From contig CAWUHX010000028.1 of NCBI GenBank assembly GCA_963922205.1, positions 1-64,000 on the forward strand: 64,000 nucleotides of DNA. The letters run 5' to 3'. Shown here piece after piece: positions 56,501 to 64,000 of the stretch (positions are counted from its first letter, which is position 1; each line of letters starts with the position of its first letter). Under the pieces are notes generated by a model. It had not been told where the DNA came from and did not search any database. It worked only from the letters and a program-made list of their open reading frames with translations. Position numbers and translations under genes: made by a program. The stretch is from Romanomermis culicivorax (taxonomy: Eukaryota > Nematoda > Enoplea > Mermithida > Mermithidae).

Positions 56501-57908
56501 AAACACCGTTGGCAATGGTACGTTTTGCCAAAAATGTTGGACGCAACCATGGCCCCTACGCCGATGACGCTCCCTTGGCTGTTACTGCTGCCGCTATTGT
56601 GCCGCGACGTCGATGCGGCCAATTGTACGGCGGCTGCAGCCGCGACGGCAGCTGCAGCCGAGGTTCCGAACGGTTTCTCTTGTTGAAGTCTAGTGTCCAA
56701 GATCATTTTGGTCAAGTCGTTGCTCATAGACCTAGCTGAAAAAGGGAAGACAATATTATGTATGCAGAATTAGCGAGAATAATGTTTCAGATCGTAAATG
56801 TCATGAATTACTCGAAAATGGCGTTACATTCTGAAGATCACATTCCTAGATATTACTAGTTGTGGCTTGCTGACCGATCCTGAATGAGTTGATGCCAGGC
56901 AGGTTTTCAAGAATTCTCTAAATGTGAAAACGTTTTCGCTGACACCAGGTATTGATCTTCAGAGCCTAAACTGTTCATGCGGGTTATCTACAATTGGAAG
57001 TGAATCATTGTTCGTGAATATGCTAGAGTTCTGCTATTGAAGTCGTCCAAACAGTTGTGCAGCTTGAGTGAACTTCAATTGGTGCCACAGTTTTTAAAAT
57101 AGACATTTCGACATGATTTGAACCGAAATACTGCCACAAAAATGAAAATCTAGACTAAATTGAAACAAGTGAAACATGGATCATCTTATTATGTCAGAAG
57201 TGATCCATACTGAAGTTTAAGTTTCATTGCTGAATAGTGCCACACTACAGAGCATTATTCAGACTGTTCTTATTTCAAAAGTGAAAATCTCCAAATAAGT
57301 GCAACTTGCTTGTCTCATTCGTACACTAACGATCAACACAGACCTTGACCGCAGCACCTAGCAGATGAACGTGAGCTGCCATGAAACATACTACAACTTA
57401 TGAAATAACAATACGGCGATGTCATTAGAAAATGGGCCAAGTAAAGAGTATAAAACTGACAAAAATGTTCCTAAAATTGTGGCAGATTTACTGTGAAAAA
57501 CCAGTTCGCTGTCCAAGGATCATTTGATCGTATGGAACAAAGTTTACTGTGGTTTAAAACCCCCAAGTATCCCGGTTCATGTTTGTCAGCAATTCTTATA
57601 TTTATAGGAATCGAACATCACAAATTTTTGTATCAATTTTGTCGCCCTTAAGTAAACAAACGCTACAGAAAACTTGTTTTTTTGTTTATCGATTTTTTTG
57701 CTCTCTCACGCGAAAACAAACCATCGGCCATGTCTGAAACTACGGCGGGCGAGCCTTTCACGGACGATTCCTTGTAAGAGGATCGAGACAACGAAGACGA
57801 CGACGATCGACCGTCCACGTCGGTCGACGTCGTCGTATTGGTCAATGAACTCATTGAATTTCTATTCAATCCTTCCATAAATAAAACTGAACTGGCGAAT
57901 TCGGTCAT
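41502..57908 (-). CDS. Double DM-domain transcription factor (MAB-3/DMD-3-like), seven exons, 597 residues
   Basis: Exons on the minus strand: 57908-57722, 56735-56322, 51544-51429, 51358-51142, 44036-43672, 42149-41734, 41580-41502. All six joins agree in phase (1,1,0,1,0,2) and the sum, 1794 nt, is divisible by three. DM1 (about residues 135-185) reads CQRCLNHGVEVPRKGHKRHC, then CECPNCDLVDQRR. DM2 (about 205-260) reads CARCSVHSNN, GHKNSC, CDCKK|CALVNSRR. Both keep the paired zinc-binding Cys/His pattern. DM proteins bind DNA in the nucleus and govern sexual differentiation; two DM domains per protein is a nematode MAB-3/DMD-3 trait. Ser-, Ala-, His- and Pro-rich stretches follow. TTTTAG at 57948 may be the trans-splice site. 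The smallest exon (41580-41502) is the least certain; an AATAAA ~100 nt downstream of its stop lies in repeat-like sequence. Confidence 0.8.
41734..42149 (-). CDS. DM-domain gene, exon 6
   Basis: Acceptor TTTTTTCACAG before ACG; ends CTTTG|GTGAGT. Encodes a hydrophobic/aromatic segment (PAAANFYEFFFNAIL), a His run (HQHHHHHHA) and a ten-residue Ala run, typical of activation or repression tails. A longer open frame upstream of the acceptor is intronic. Confidence 0.7.
43008..43195 (+). repeat. MITE-like repeat family R1, copy e
   Basis: Lies in intron 5 of the DM gene. It keeps ACTGGAAAGCAAGTATTATT and the ATGATTTTGACGACTGTACT end block. Confidence 0.55.
43454..43632 (+). repeat. MITE-like repeat family R1, copy f
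   Basis: Starts TATAGCCTATTTTTCTTGAA and ends ATTTTTCAATTAGAAGCA, only about 40 bp from exon 5 of the DM gene. Confidence 0.6.
43672..44036 (-). CDS. DM-domain gene, exon 5
   Basis: Acceptor TTCTGTTCAG; donor CCCAG|GTGAGA. Encodes SFMPHYLLNPLNGILHHAQP, an Ala run and a Pro/Ser/Thr/Gly-rich part (SDSPPTSTGTGSPPMNTFFG). No known domain; GC-rich codons contrast with the AT-rich introns. Confidence 0.75.
44831..44964 (-). repeat. Tandem GTTGACGAAATTT repeats
   Basis: Five to six copies of a (C/G)GTTGACGAAATTT-like unit, in both perfect and degenerate form, within 135 bp in intron 4 of the DM gene. They account for an overlapping ORF with repeated EVRKFRQRT-like segments. Just right of this, 45090-45175 repeats TTACTTTGGCGC-type units. 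Confidence 0.6.
46455..46640 (+). repeat. Dispersed repeat family R2, copy 3 (diverged)
   Basis: Shares GCGAAGCGCGGAAAAAT, TTGACATTCT..GACG.TGGAAAAT and the following TTTATTTC block with 650-1460 and 21380-21860. Confidence 0.45.
47417..47710 (+). CDS. Doubtful charged ORF in DM-gene intron
   Basis: A 97-codon plus-strand frame, strongly charged in the middle (NERRTEKDKKQKYRERIQLQ). A CGTGCAG|AAAACC acceptor-like site lies at its front. It overlaps a longer minus-strand frame, and no homologue is recognised. It could be chance or a decayed exon. Confidence 0.2.
   Translation: MCPPLAGVQKTIIIVAPNNKLNHSKKSMENERRTEKDKKQKYRERIQLQANVNEKKNRTSPFWLSGVLELEQTMAATSHCNNAISGIDAPNRRKLIF
51142..51358 (-). 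CDS. DM-domain gene, exon 4 (end of DM2)
   Basis: Acceptor TTTTTTCTAG; begins TGT GCT TTA, the last Cys of DM2, followed by CALVNSRRFIMAKQIHLRRT, the recognition-helix region of the DM fold. It then becomes basic and Ser-rich (SAGSKTSSSP) and ends at CCTG|GTGAGT. Confidence 0.8.
51429..51544 (-). CDS. DM-domain gene, exon 3 (first half of DM2)
   Basis: Acceptor CTCTTTTTAG; encodes KTRNPKCARCSVHSNN, then PLKGHKNSCPYKNCDCKK, and ends AAAAAA|GTATAA. The spacing between the first CxxC and the GHK is slightly longer than in most DM domains (SVHSNNAEPPPLKGHK). Confidence 0.85.
51545..56321 (-). other. Intron 2 of the DM gene (4.8 kb)
   Basis: Apart from the doubtful ORF at 53139-53711 it holds only short frames, AT-rich sequence and scattered TACTGTAG motifs (for example 54769-54776). 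No RNA gene seen. Confidence 0.4.
53139..53711 (-). CDS. Unrecognised 190-codon ORF nested in DM-gene intron 2
   Basis: The longest uninterrupted frame in this intron and unlikely in random AT-rich DNA. It contains two hydrophobic parts (TIFCLIVFFVTS near residue 35 and CIPACFIYVPAG near 119) and a hydrophobic C-terminal part. No family is recognised. Against it: embedded TACTGTA motifs typical of non-coding DNA here, and no clear promoter or splice signals. It might be a small single-exon gene or decayed element. Confidence 0.25.
   Translation of the reverse strand: MFVMLTRILKVAILRTKQLLRKRSSSSLNLRRTIFCLIVFFVTSHDKVTLGMSAADSAFLEKISLDQKNAIGTHTQDVAFPVFCDLAGRQTKNITWTLMKKLPLISYSKNGRVYCIPACFIYVPAGKTRPEGTFMLRNETRINVFFCKSERATDMETSFEGLVAVAYATNIFYANFLLEIIHGSKFLNAR
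56322..56735 (-). CDS. DM-domain gene, exon 2 (DM1)
   Basis: Acceptor CCCTTTTTCAG; ends AAAA|GTAAGT. Begins RSMSNDLTKMILDTRLQQ and has an Ala run and a Ser/Gly stretch. The complete first DM domain follows (YHCQRCLNHGVEVPRKGHKR, then the C.C..C zinc pattern and a basic helix, VDQRRKLNKAI). A downstream polar linker leads to DM2. Confidence 0.85.
57722..57908 (-). CDS. DM-domain gene, exon 1
   Basis: ATG at 57908, encoding MTEFASSVLFMEGLNRNS and a Ser/Thr/Asp-rich stretch, ending GATG|GTTTGT. It joins exon 2 in phase (1+2). TCCAATTTTAG about 40 bases upstream could be a trans-splice acceptor, consistent with this being the first coding exon. Confidence 0.6.
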
Positions 57909-57949
57909 ATTGTGTGTTTGTGTGTGGTATTCAGTATATGAACGGTTCT

Positions 57950-60900
57950 AAAATTGGAGAATATACAAATTCGCGCGTCAACAGTAAGACCGACCGAGTA
58001 TTGAGTCCTATCCTTTGATCGAATGCTCGTGAGAAACGCCTCGAGATCGGAATTTTAAGCACGAGGAAGGGAAAAAAGCGAAAGTGACGTAGTGCTACTT
58101 GCAGCTCTGACATAAATACTGTAAGGATTTCACAAGAGAGCCTAGCAGCCTGCAGATCCGAGCACAAAAAAGTTAATCAGCCCTCCATGCCCGCCGCCCA
58201 TATTCCCTAATCACATTGAGAGGGACGTAAAAAATATTGCATTAATGAGTGAATAAAAACCATTTACCCTCGTTTGATATGAGAGGAAACTGATGGAGAA
58301 AAACTAGAATTCTCTGCTGCTTCTCATAGCTACCCTGAACCATAGCCAAGTTATCACGCACATGAAAGAGATACTACAGGCCGTATACAACAAACGACCC
58401 TGCATTCCAGAAAATATACATTTTTAACGATTGACGTAGAAGAAAAAAACGCTGGGCGGGACTCCGTACGTCATACTGTAGCTAAGACAAACCGTGCCCC
58501 GGTTAAATAAACGACAGCCAATTTTATGAGAGACGCAATATGGATGGAAGCCTTTTGGAAGTTTTGCCAAGGAAGAAAGAAAGATAAAAAAATTGTTGGA
58601 AAAATACATTCAAGCAACAAAATGATGTAGGTAATAAAAATAAAAATGCTAAATAAGTTTCTTCTATGCATGTGAAAAAAATATGATTCAATGAGAAAAA
58701 TGTTTGTAGGGGCGTCGCGACGGTGTATAATTTGATGATACCGTAAGAAGCTCACGTAGTCGTTACAAGGAGTTTTTTGTGAGTCTCACTTCACCGACTA
58801 ACGGAATTTCATATCGTGAGTCGAAACCTGCCTGCGAGTTGTATGATTCGCACGACTTTGCAATATTAACTTTTCACATCTCAAACTTGTGATGATACCA
58901 CAATGTAAAATCTCACCTTTCCGACCGTACTATCCGTATGAATTATGCCATATTTCAATAAGCACAGTAAATTGTTAGTGTATAATATTATGTTGAACAT
59001 CATCATTCATATTCCACACAGCCAACAATTAGCCGGCGAAATCACCGGTTCGTGACCGGCTTTTCAAATAATAAGGCAACATTTGTCCCTGGACAATGGG
59101 TCGGCGGCAGGGGCTTTACGACGACTCGCTCCCCGCTGGGCCACCGATGGTAACGGTCCGTTGACCAAAGAAAAATTTTTCTCCTTCAATGGCGGTGGTG
59201 TTGTTGCCTGCCAACGTAGTTTAACATATCAAAAGGCCGAGAAATTTCGCGAGATGTGAAAATTTCACAAAGAATGGGATATGTTTACATGGTGTTGCTA
59301 TATTAATATGTAAATAGGGAGAAAATGCGCTGTAGGCGACGTCGCTTTACATTAAAATTATCGGATAAGAATGTACGGCTCACAAAAATGAAAATTGTGA
59401 TTCAATAAGGATGCATAACTTTACAGAAGCTTGTAAAGTGTCTTTGGATAAGTATGCCCAACTTTACATCGAGAATATGTGATTAAGTGAATATTATACA
59501 CAACGGCGGAAAACGGACTAATAAAACGTACCCCTTTCTCTAGCCCAAGAGTCAAGTCAACAAGATAGACTAATAGACGATAGATATATAGGCTGGCAGT
59601 GACTGGGTACCGTTTGGAAAACCTGACTCGTCCGCCTCATTTTTTATGTTGTTGTTGTGGCGCTTGGGATACCCGCGTTTTTTCTCCTTCGCTGAAATGT
59701 CTGGAACGACATATAGTAAAGGGAAAATAAACATGGCTATAGTATACCCCGAAATGGCGACGTTATAGTATACCTTCTATATATGCATAATTATATATAT
59801 ATGTGAACCGTGCCTATTGGTTCAGTTCGTTTCTAGTGCGTCGTAGTATGTTTTGTTTTTTTCTAGTCTCTCGAAAATCATATTCCTAGAATATCCAGAC
59901 CGACCGATCGTCCACCCGCCCATTTTTTCGTCGTCTGGCTCTTGGTCCCGGCCTAGTTTCTATCCAATTTGGCTCGATTTCGAGACGAGCAAAAAGTAAA
60001 AATTGAAAACAAAGAAGAATACAACTAGACTACGGACTTTGAAAATGAAATTTCCTCAATGATACTTTATCAGCTTGTCGGGTATTTTTTTCAGTTGATT
60101 TACCGTCTGGATCCGACACCGAGGAGGACTGGCTCGGAGGTTGCAACAGAGTGGTACGAGACAGAAAACGCGCCAACTAACATACCCCTTTTGACTGATG
60201 CGAATTTTCCATAGTGATAGAGTACACTGTTTCGAAATAATCTAAAAATAGACAGTTACCCGGTGTTCATTAATCAACAGGCAATCCAAAATATCCACGA
60301 GACGATCATGATACCGAGAGAAACATTTGGTTCAACGCCAGATACGTTTTTACATGGAAATGTAGAATGATAGGCAGACCAAAATGGAACTGTTGCCGAA
60401 ACTATATTTCGCATTAATGAGAGAACACAAAAAATAGTGAAGATGAACTTTGCGACATTGAAAAAATCTGGAAAAGAACAATTTTTTGAACATGACGATA
60501 CGTGCACTGGACTTCTGCCAACAATTCAACTTGATTGAATACGAAACATTACTGTATCCAATGAGAAAGTGTTTCAACATTTCGGCGTACTAGCGAGGAC
60601 AAGTTTGAATAGGAACTGGATATTTTTGACCATATTTAATTTTCTGAATACACTAATGTCAAACATCAAATTTCTAATGAATCAAATTTAAACAAATGTT
60701 TTTCTATATGCACCTGCTATTTGACAAGACCTGTTTTCGAGATATTCTAAAGCCAGATAGCATTTTCGAAAAGAAACTGTCGCTTTTTATTTTAAGTGAT
60801 ATCACTCGCTACTATTTTTACGATTTTCTGCCAAACTATATGTCAAAACGTGTGGATATACTCGGCTAACCTCTACGAATATTTTGAATGAAGAACTTCA

Positions 60901-61361
60901 TAATACAAGCGTTATATAGCGATTTTGTCGACCACTCTAATTTTTCTCATTTTTCAATCTACAAGTGTCTGATTAAAAACAATTTCCAACAAAATTCTTG
61001 CTCCTAAATCCAATGCAGATACGAACAGATGAGCATCTGAAAATTTTCATTCTGTCAACCGCAAAAGGTGTCACCGCGTCAAGAAAATGCGCCAACTAAC
61101 GAAAATAAATGTCTGATAATGACTCCTGATAGCTAATTGTGAATAAAATAATTTATAGCAGAAATGTTGTGTAAGCGATTTTGTAGTCAGCACTTGGAGT
61201 CATTTTCCATTTTACAAACCCTCTATGATAAAGGATTATTATTCGTGGGCATTGATCTCGAGATATTGGGCAACTCCGTTCCCCTTGTCTAACATATGTT
61301 TAAAATGAGATTCGAAGGCTGAGAACTGTCCGTTGTATGATCACTACAATTCACGACATAC
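57950..61361. other. Upstream region of the DM gene, no resolved gene
   Basis: Probable regulatory DNA for the DM gene. A GC-rich block at about 59030-59225 holds a hairpin (AGCCGG...TCAC...GTGA CCGGCT, 59032-59068). It also holds a minus-strand frame that looks weakly coding (EGEKFFFGQRTVTIGGPAG) between a TTGGCAG acceptor-like site and a GTAAAG donor-like site. Diverged R1-like sequence lies near 60790-60990. Nothing firmer. Confidence 0.35.
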
Positions 61362-61437
61362 CATAGTACTATACTGGCAACGATCAAACCACACATCGAC
61401 GTAGAGCATTTTAGGGACCTTGATCCCCAGAATTTCG
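61362..61437 (-). CDS. Possible internal exon of the right-end gene
   Basis: A 76-nt minus-strand exon between AAAATTCACAG and ACTATG|GTATGT. It encodes EILGIKVPKMLYVDVWFDRC and a few more residues, with C-ending codons unlike the flanks. It needs a preceding exon ending in phase 2. The signal-peptide exon at 63470-63598 ends in phase 0, so at least one exon between them is missing from my model. Family not recognised. Confidence 0.4.
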
Positions 61438-63469
61438 CTGTGAATTTTTTTGGCAGATAAACGAAAATCCAAATCATCTTGTGAGTGATGTATTTTAGTG
61501 ATCAATGACCGTACGCATATTATCCTTGCTTGCAGTATTCTGCTATAATGATATTCCGACGAGAGTCTGAGCTCAGGAGACCCCGTGTTAAGTAACTGGT
61601 TTTTTCCGCTAATTAGTAAAAGTTTATAAACAAAAATACCTATTTATAACCGATTAATAATGAGATCATAATAGTTAAATTCGGAGAAATCATCTCGACG
61701 CAAAATTCAACTGGTTTATACATCTTTATACATCAACTTAGTTTCTATTTTCAAATCAATGGATGAAAAGTCAAGATATTGTTTATGATTGTCAGTTACT
61801 TCGCAGTTAGACAGTTTATCATTTGTTCACTTGAGCAGAGATAATCATGGTTTTGCGAGGAAGGGTAGTTTCTGGAGAACATCACAATTCTCTTTCAACC
61901 CTAGTATGCCCGAATCCAGCTAAAAATGTCAAAATTCAGCTGCATGATTCTGTTTCTTACCACAAGATAGCGAAAAGCACTGTAACCAAAAACTGATCAG
62001 CTGTATGAACTGTCAGATATGAATTTTGATAGGTCAACAATTTGAGACATTCTGGTCGTTCGTGAATTCAATCTAACGTGAGAAAACAGCGTGTTGATTG
62101 ATGTTCGTGGCTAGCTAATCTACAGTCAAAGAATGCTACTTATTAACGTAACTTGCCTCTCGACACCATTTCGTGCTGTGCATTAATGAACACAAAAACA
62201 ACCTGTATTTCACTGAAACTTTGCCATTAAAGCAGGAAAGCACCAATACTAATCAGGCAAAAAGTATAAAAAATTCCATTTAGAATATTGTGTTTTCGTG
62301 CCTACTTTATCTTCTCTTTTTGCCTTTCACATCCACTACTCGACAAAATATTCAAAAATTTGACATTCAAAAATTGAAAGCAGCAATCATATAACATTAT
62401 TTTGCTAATGTTTGTCAATCTAATCAGGAAAGGTAATTATTCGTCGGATTATGCATGGAATTGAATTCCAATAAACGATTAAACAAAAACAAGATAAAAC
62501 ATATAAAACATGGGGCAATGTGTGGTGGTGGTAGCACGAGCGAAAAGTACTTTGGATACTGTAGCTAGCGTCCATTTGCATATTTTGTTTGGAAAAAACA
62601 CATGCTATAGCCTATTACCCAGTAAAATATAGCGTAATAGTTTTTCACGTTAAGTTGGAAGCAGAGTTACATAGCTGCAGGAAAAAAGTTGTTTTGACAT
62701 GTGAAATTGATCAAATCTACTGCGTTAGTAAAAAAAGCTACATACAACTGGCCAACAAGAAAAAATATTACTGTAGAAAGCCAAAAATGTGATCCAACAA
62801 GGTGGTATATGGTAAACGGGTATTATGCATATTTGTACTATATTATATTTGAATCAGAATGTATTTATATACGATATAATCTATCAAATCATGGATAAAA
62901 ATTACTATAGCTAACAATTGCACTTAGAATTCATTTGAGTCTTGATCATATCAGTCTGTACAATCGAAAGGCAAACCTGATATCATTCGATGCTATCAGT
63001 CATGAAATCCCTGCTTTTGACGCCATAAAAGATGAATATGTTACATTAAACCACAATCACGAGATAAATTTGTGAATCACGCTCGAATGAAATAAATTTA
63101 CTGTAGCCAGTGACCAGCACTCAGAATTGGCTGAATGATATCCCTTTCATTGTGTGCTAAACATCGCTACCCACCTATCATAAATTTCAGATTTTAATTG
63201 AACGGTTCTGCCAGATTCTGTTCCGTGGAATTCCAGAAAATCTGGATTGAAAAGAAACGCTGATTACCGTATCTCAAACAACTAATCAGCAGATAATGAG
63301 CTGAGGTAGAAAATGGTGACCAGCTGGGCAAACAAGTTGACTGTAGGGTGAAATCCGATAAACGAACAGCGCAAAAACTATACGATGCAACATCGGTATG
63401 GAATAATCACTGTAATTTTTAATTCTAAAGTAATTCAGTATACAAAACTACTTTTCGAGCTGGACTCAC
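61438..63469. other. Intron or intergenic, no exon resolved
   Basis: AT-rich with TACTGTAG motifs at 62557 and 62769 (and 63099). I searched by eye for a splice-bounded exon linking 63470-63598 to 61362-61437 and found none I can support. Confidence 0.35.
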
Positions 63470-63598
63470 CTGCCTAAAAACTTTGGTAAATCCGGCCATA
63501 ATCTCGTGTTGATTTTCAACTCGGTCGGCCGCTAGTAATAATGTTAATGTGAAAATAAACGTACATACAATAAGAAAAGGAAGTGAATATGCGGGCAT
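63470..63598 (-). CDS. Signal-peptide-bearing first exon of an unrecognised secreted/membrane protein
   Basis: ATG at 63598 encodes 43 residues: a hydrophobic leader (LPFLIVCTFIFTLTLLLA), a plausible cleavage region (LLAADRV), then ENQHEIMAGFTKVFRQ, ending at CAG|GTGAGT in phase 0. The product would enter the secretory pathway. The rest of the gene lies at lower coordinates on the minus strand and is only tentatively seen (61362-61437). Starting at the upstream TTG would add three residues and is less likely. Confidence 0.5.
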
Positions 63599-64000
63599 AG
63601 GCGACAATTGTGAGGTGCACGGTCTGCGATAAATATAAGTAGGTCACTTTTGGAAACAATGATTTCAGCAATGTAAACTATATTATTATTTCGAGAGAAA
63701 AACGACAAAATTTTGGTAGGCAACGTCTAGAAGATGTAACTTTTTTCACAGTAACCTGCAGATTATCACTAGAGTCCATGGCTGAGCTAGTGATCAATGG
63801 TAGCGTTCATGTCCAACTGTAGTAGAAAACGTGTTACATAATGAGCACTTGACATTAGCCGAGCTTTAAAGAACTATTGATGATAGTTCGATGATTACGC
63901 GAGTTTAGTGGAGAATCGTTTACAGAAAATTTAAATCTGAACGATATAGCTTGATATTCTAATGGATCATCTACAGCTCACACATCTCCTAGCATATTTT
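63599..64000. other. Window end, no gene seen
   Basis: Upstream of the signal-peptide exon; likely promoter or intergenic sequence. No TATA box or other element can be named. Confidence 0.3.

Noticed and set aside
56281..56739. 152-codon plus-strand ORF
   Set aside because: Antisense shadow of the DM1 exon.

Overview
This is an animal genomic window, most likely from a nematode. Three things point that way: short AT-rich introns with GTAAG/GTGAG donors and TTTTCAG/TTTTAG acceptors, likely trans-splice acceptors just upstream of start codons, and a gene for a protein with two DM domains, a MAB-3/DMD-3 hallmark. Species cannot be named from the sequence. Gene density is low and repeats are abundant.

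Left end (1-5034): dispersed repeats, then the last two coding exons of an unrecognised minus-strand gene (3697-4563).

5035-19750: one 14.7-kb Ty3/gypsy-type LTR retrotransposon with 622-bp LTRs that differ at about five positions and a TTTG target duplication. Gag, retropepsin, reverse transcriptase, RNase H and integrase follow in order, broken by four in-frame stops and two frameshifts. In the 3' 'env' position lies a roughly 4.5-kb extra coding unit. Its first part carries a DEDDy 3'-5' exonuclease-like domain (RNase D/WRN/MUT-7 type). Its second part ends in an Arg-Gly-rich tail. Splice signals in the LTR and around 12971-13844, all in phase, suggest it is made from a spliced subgenomic RNA. 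This is the strongest candidate for something undescribed.

19751-41400: mostly repeats. They include a 3.06-kb TA-flanked pogo/Tc5-like DNA transposon with a broken transposase and repeated subterminal motifs (22347-25412), MITE-like elements (27758-28056, 34692-35172), a long-inverted-repeat element (36472-38505) and G-tracts. A three-exon minus-strand gene for a 278-residue helical protein (30184-35750) lies here, with its last exon enclosed by an inverted repeat.

41502-57908: a seven-exon minus-strand gene for a 597-residue double-DM-domain transcription factor. All exon phases agree and the total CDS is divisible by three. Its long introns hold repeats and a few doubtful ORFs.

Right end: a signal-peptide exon (63470-63598) and a possible further exon (61362-61437) suggest another minus-strand gene, only partly resolved.
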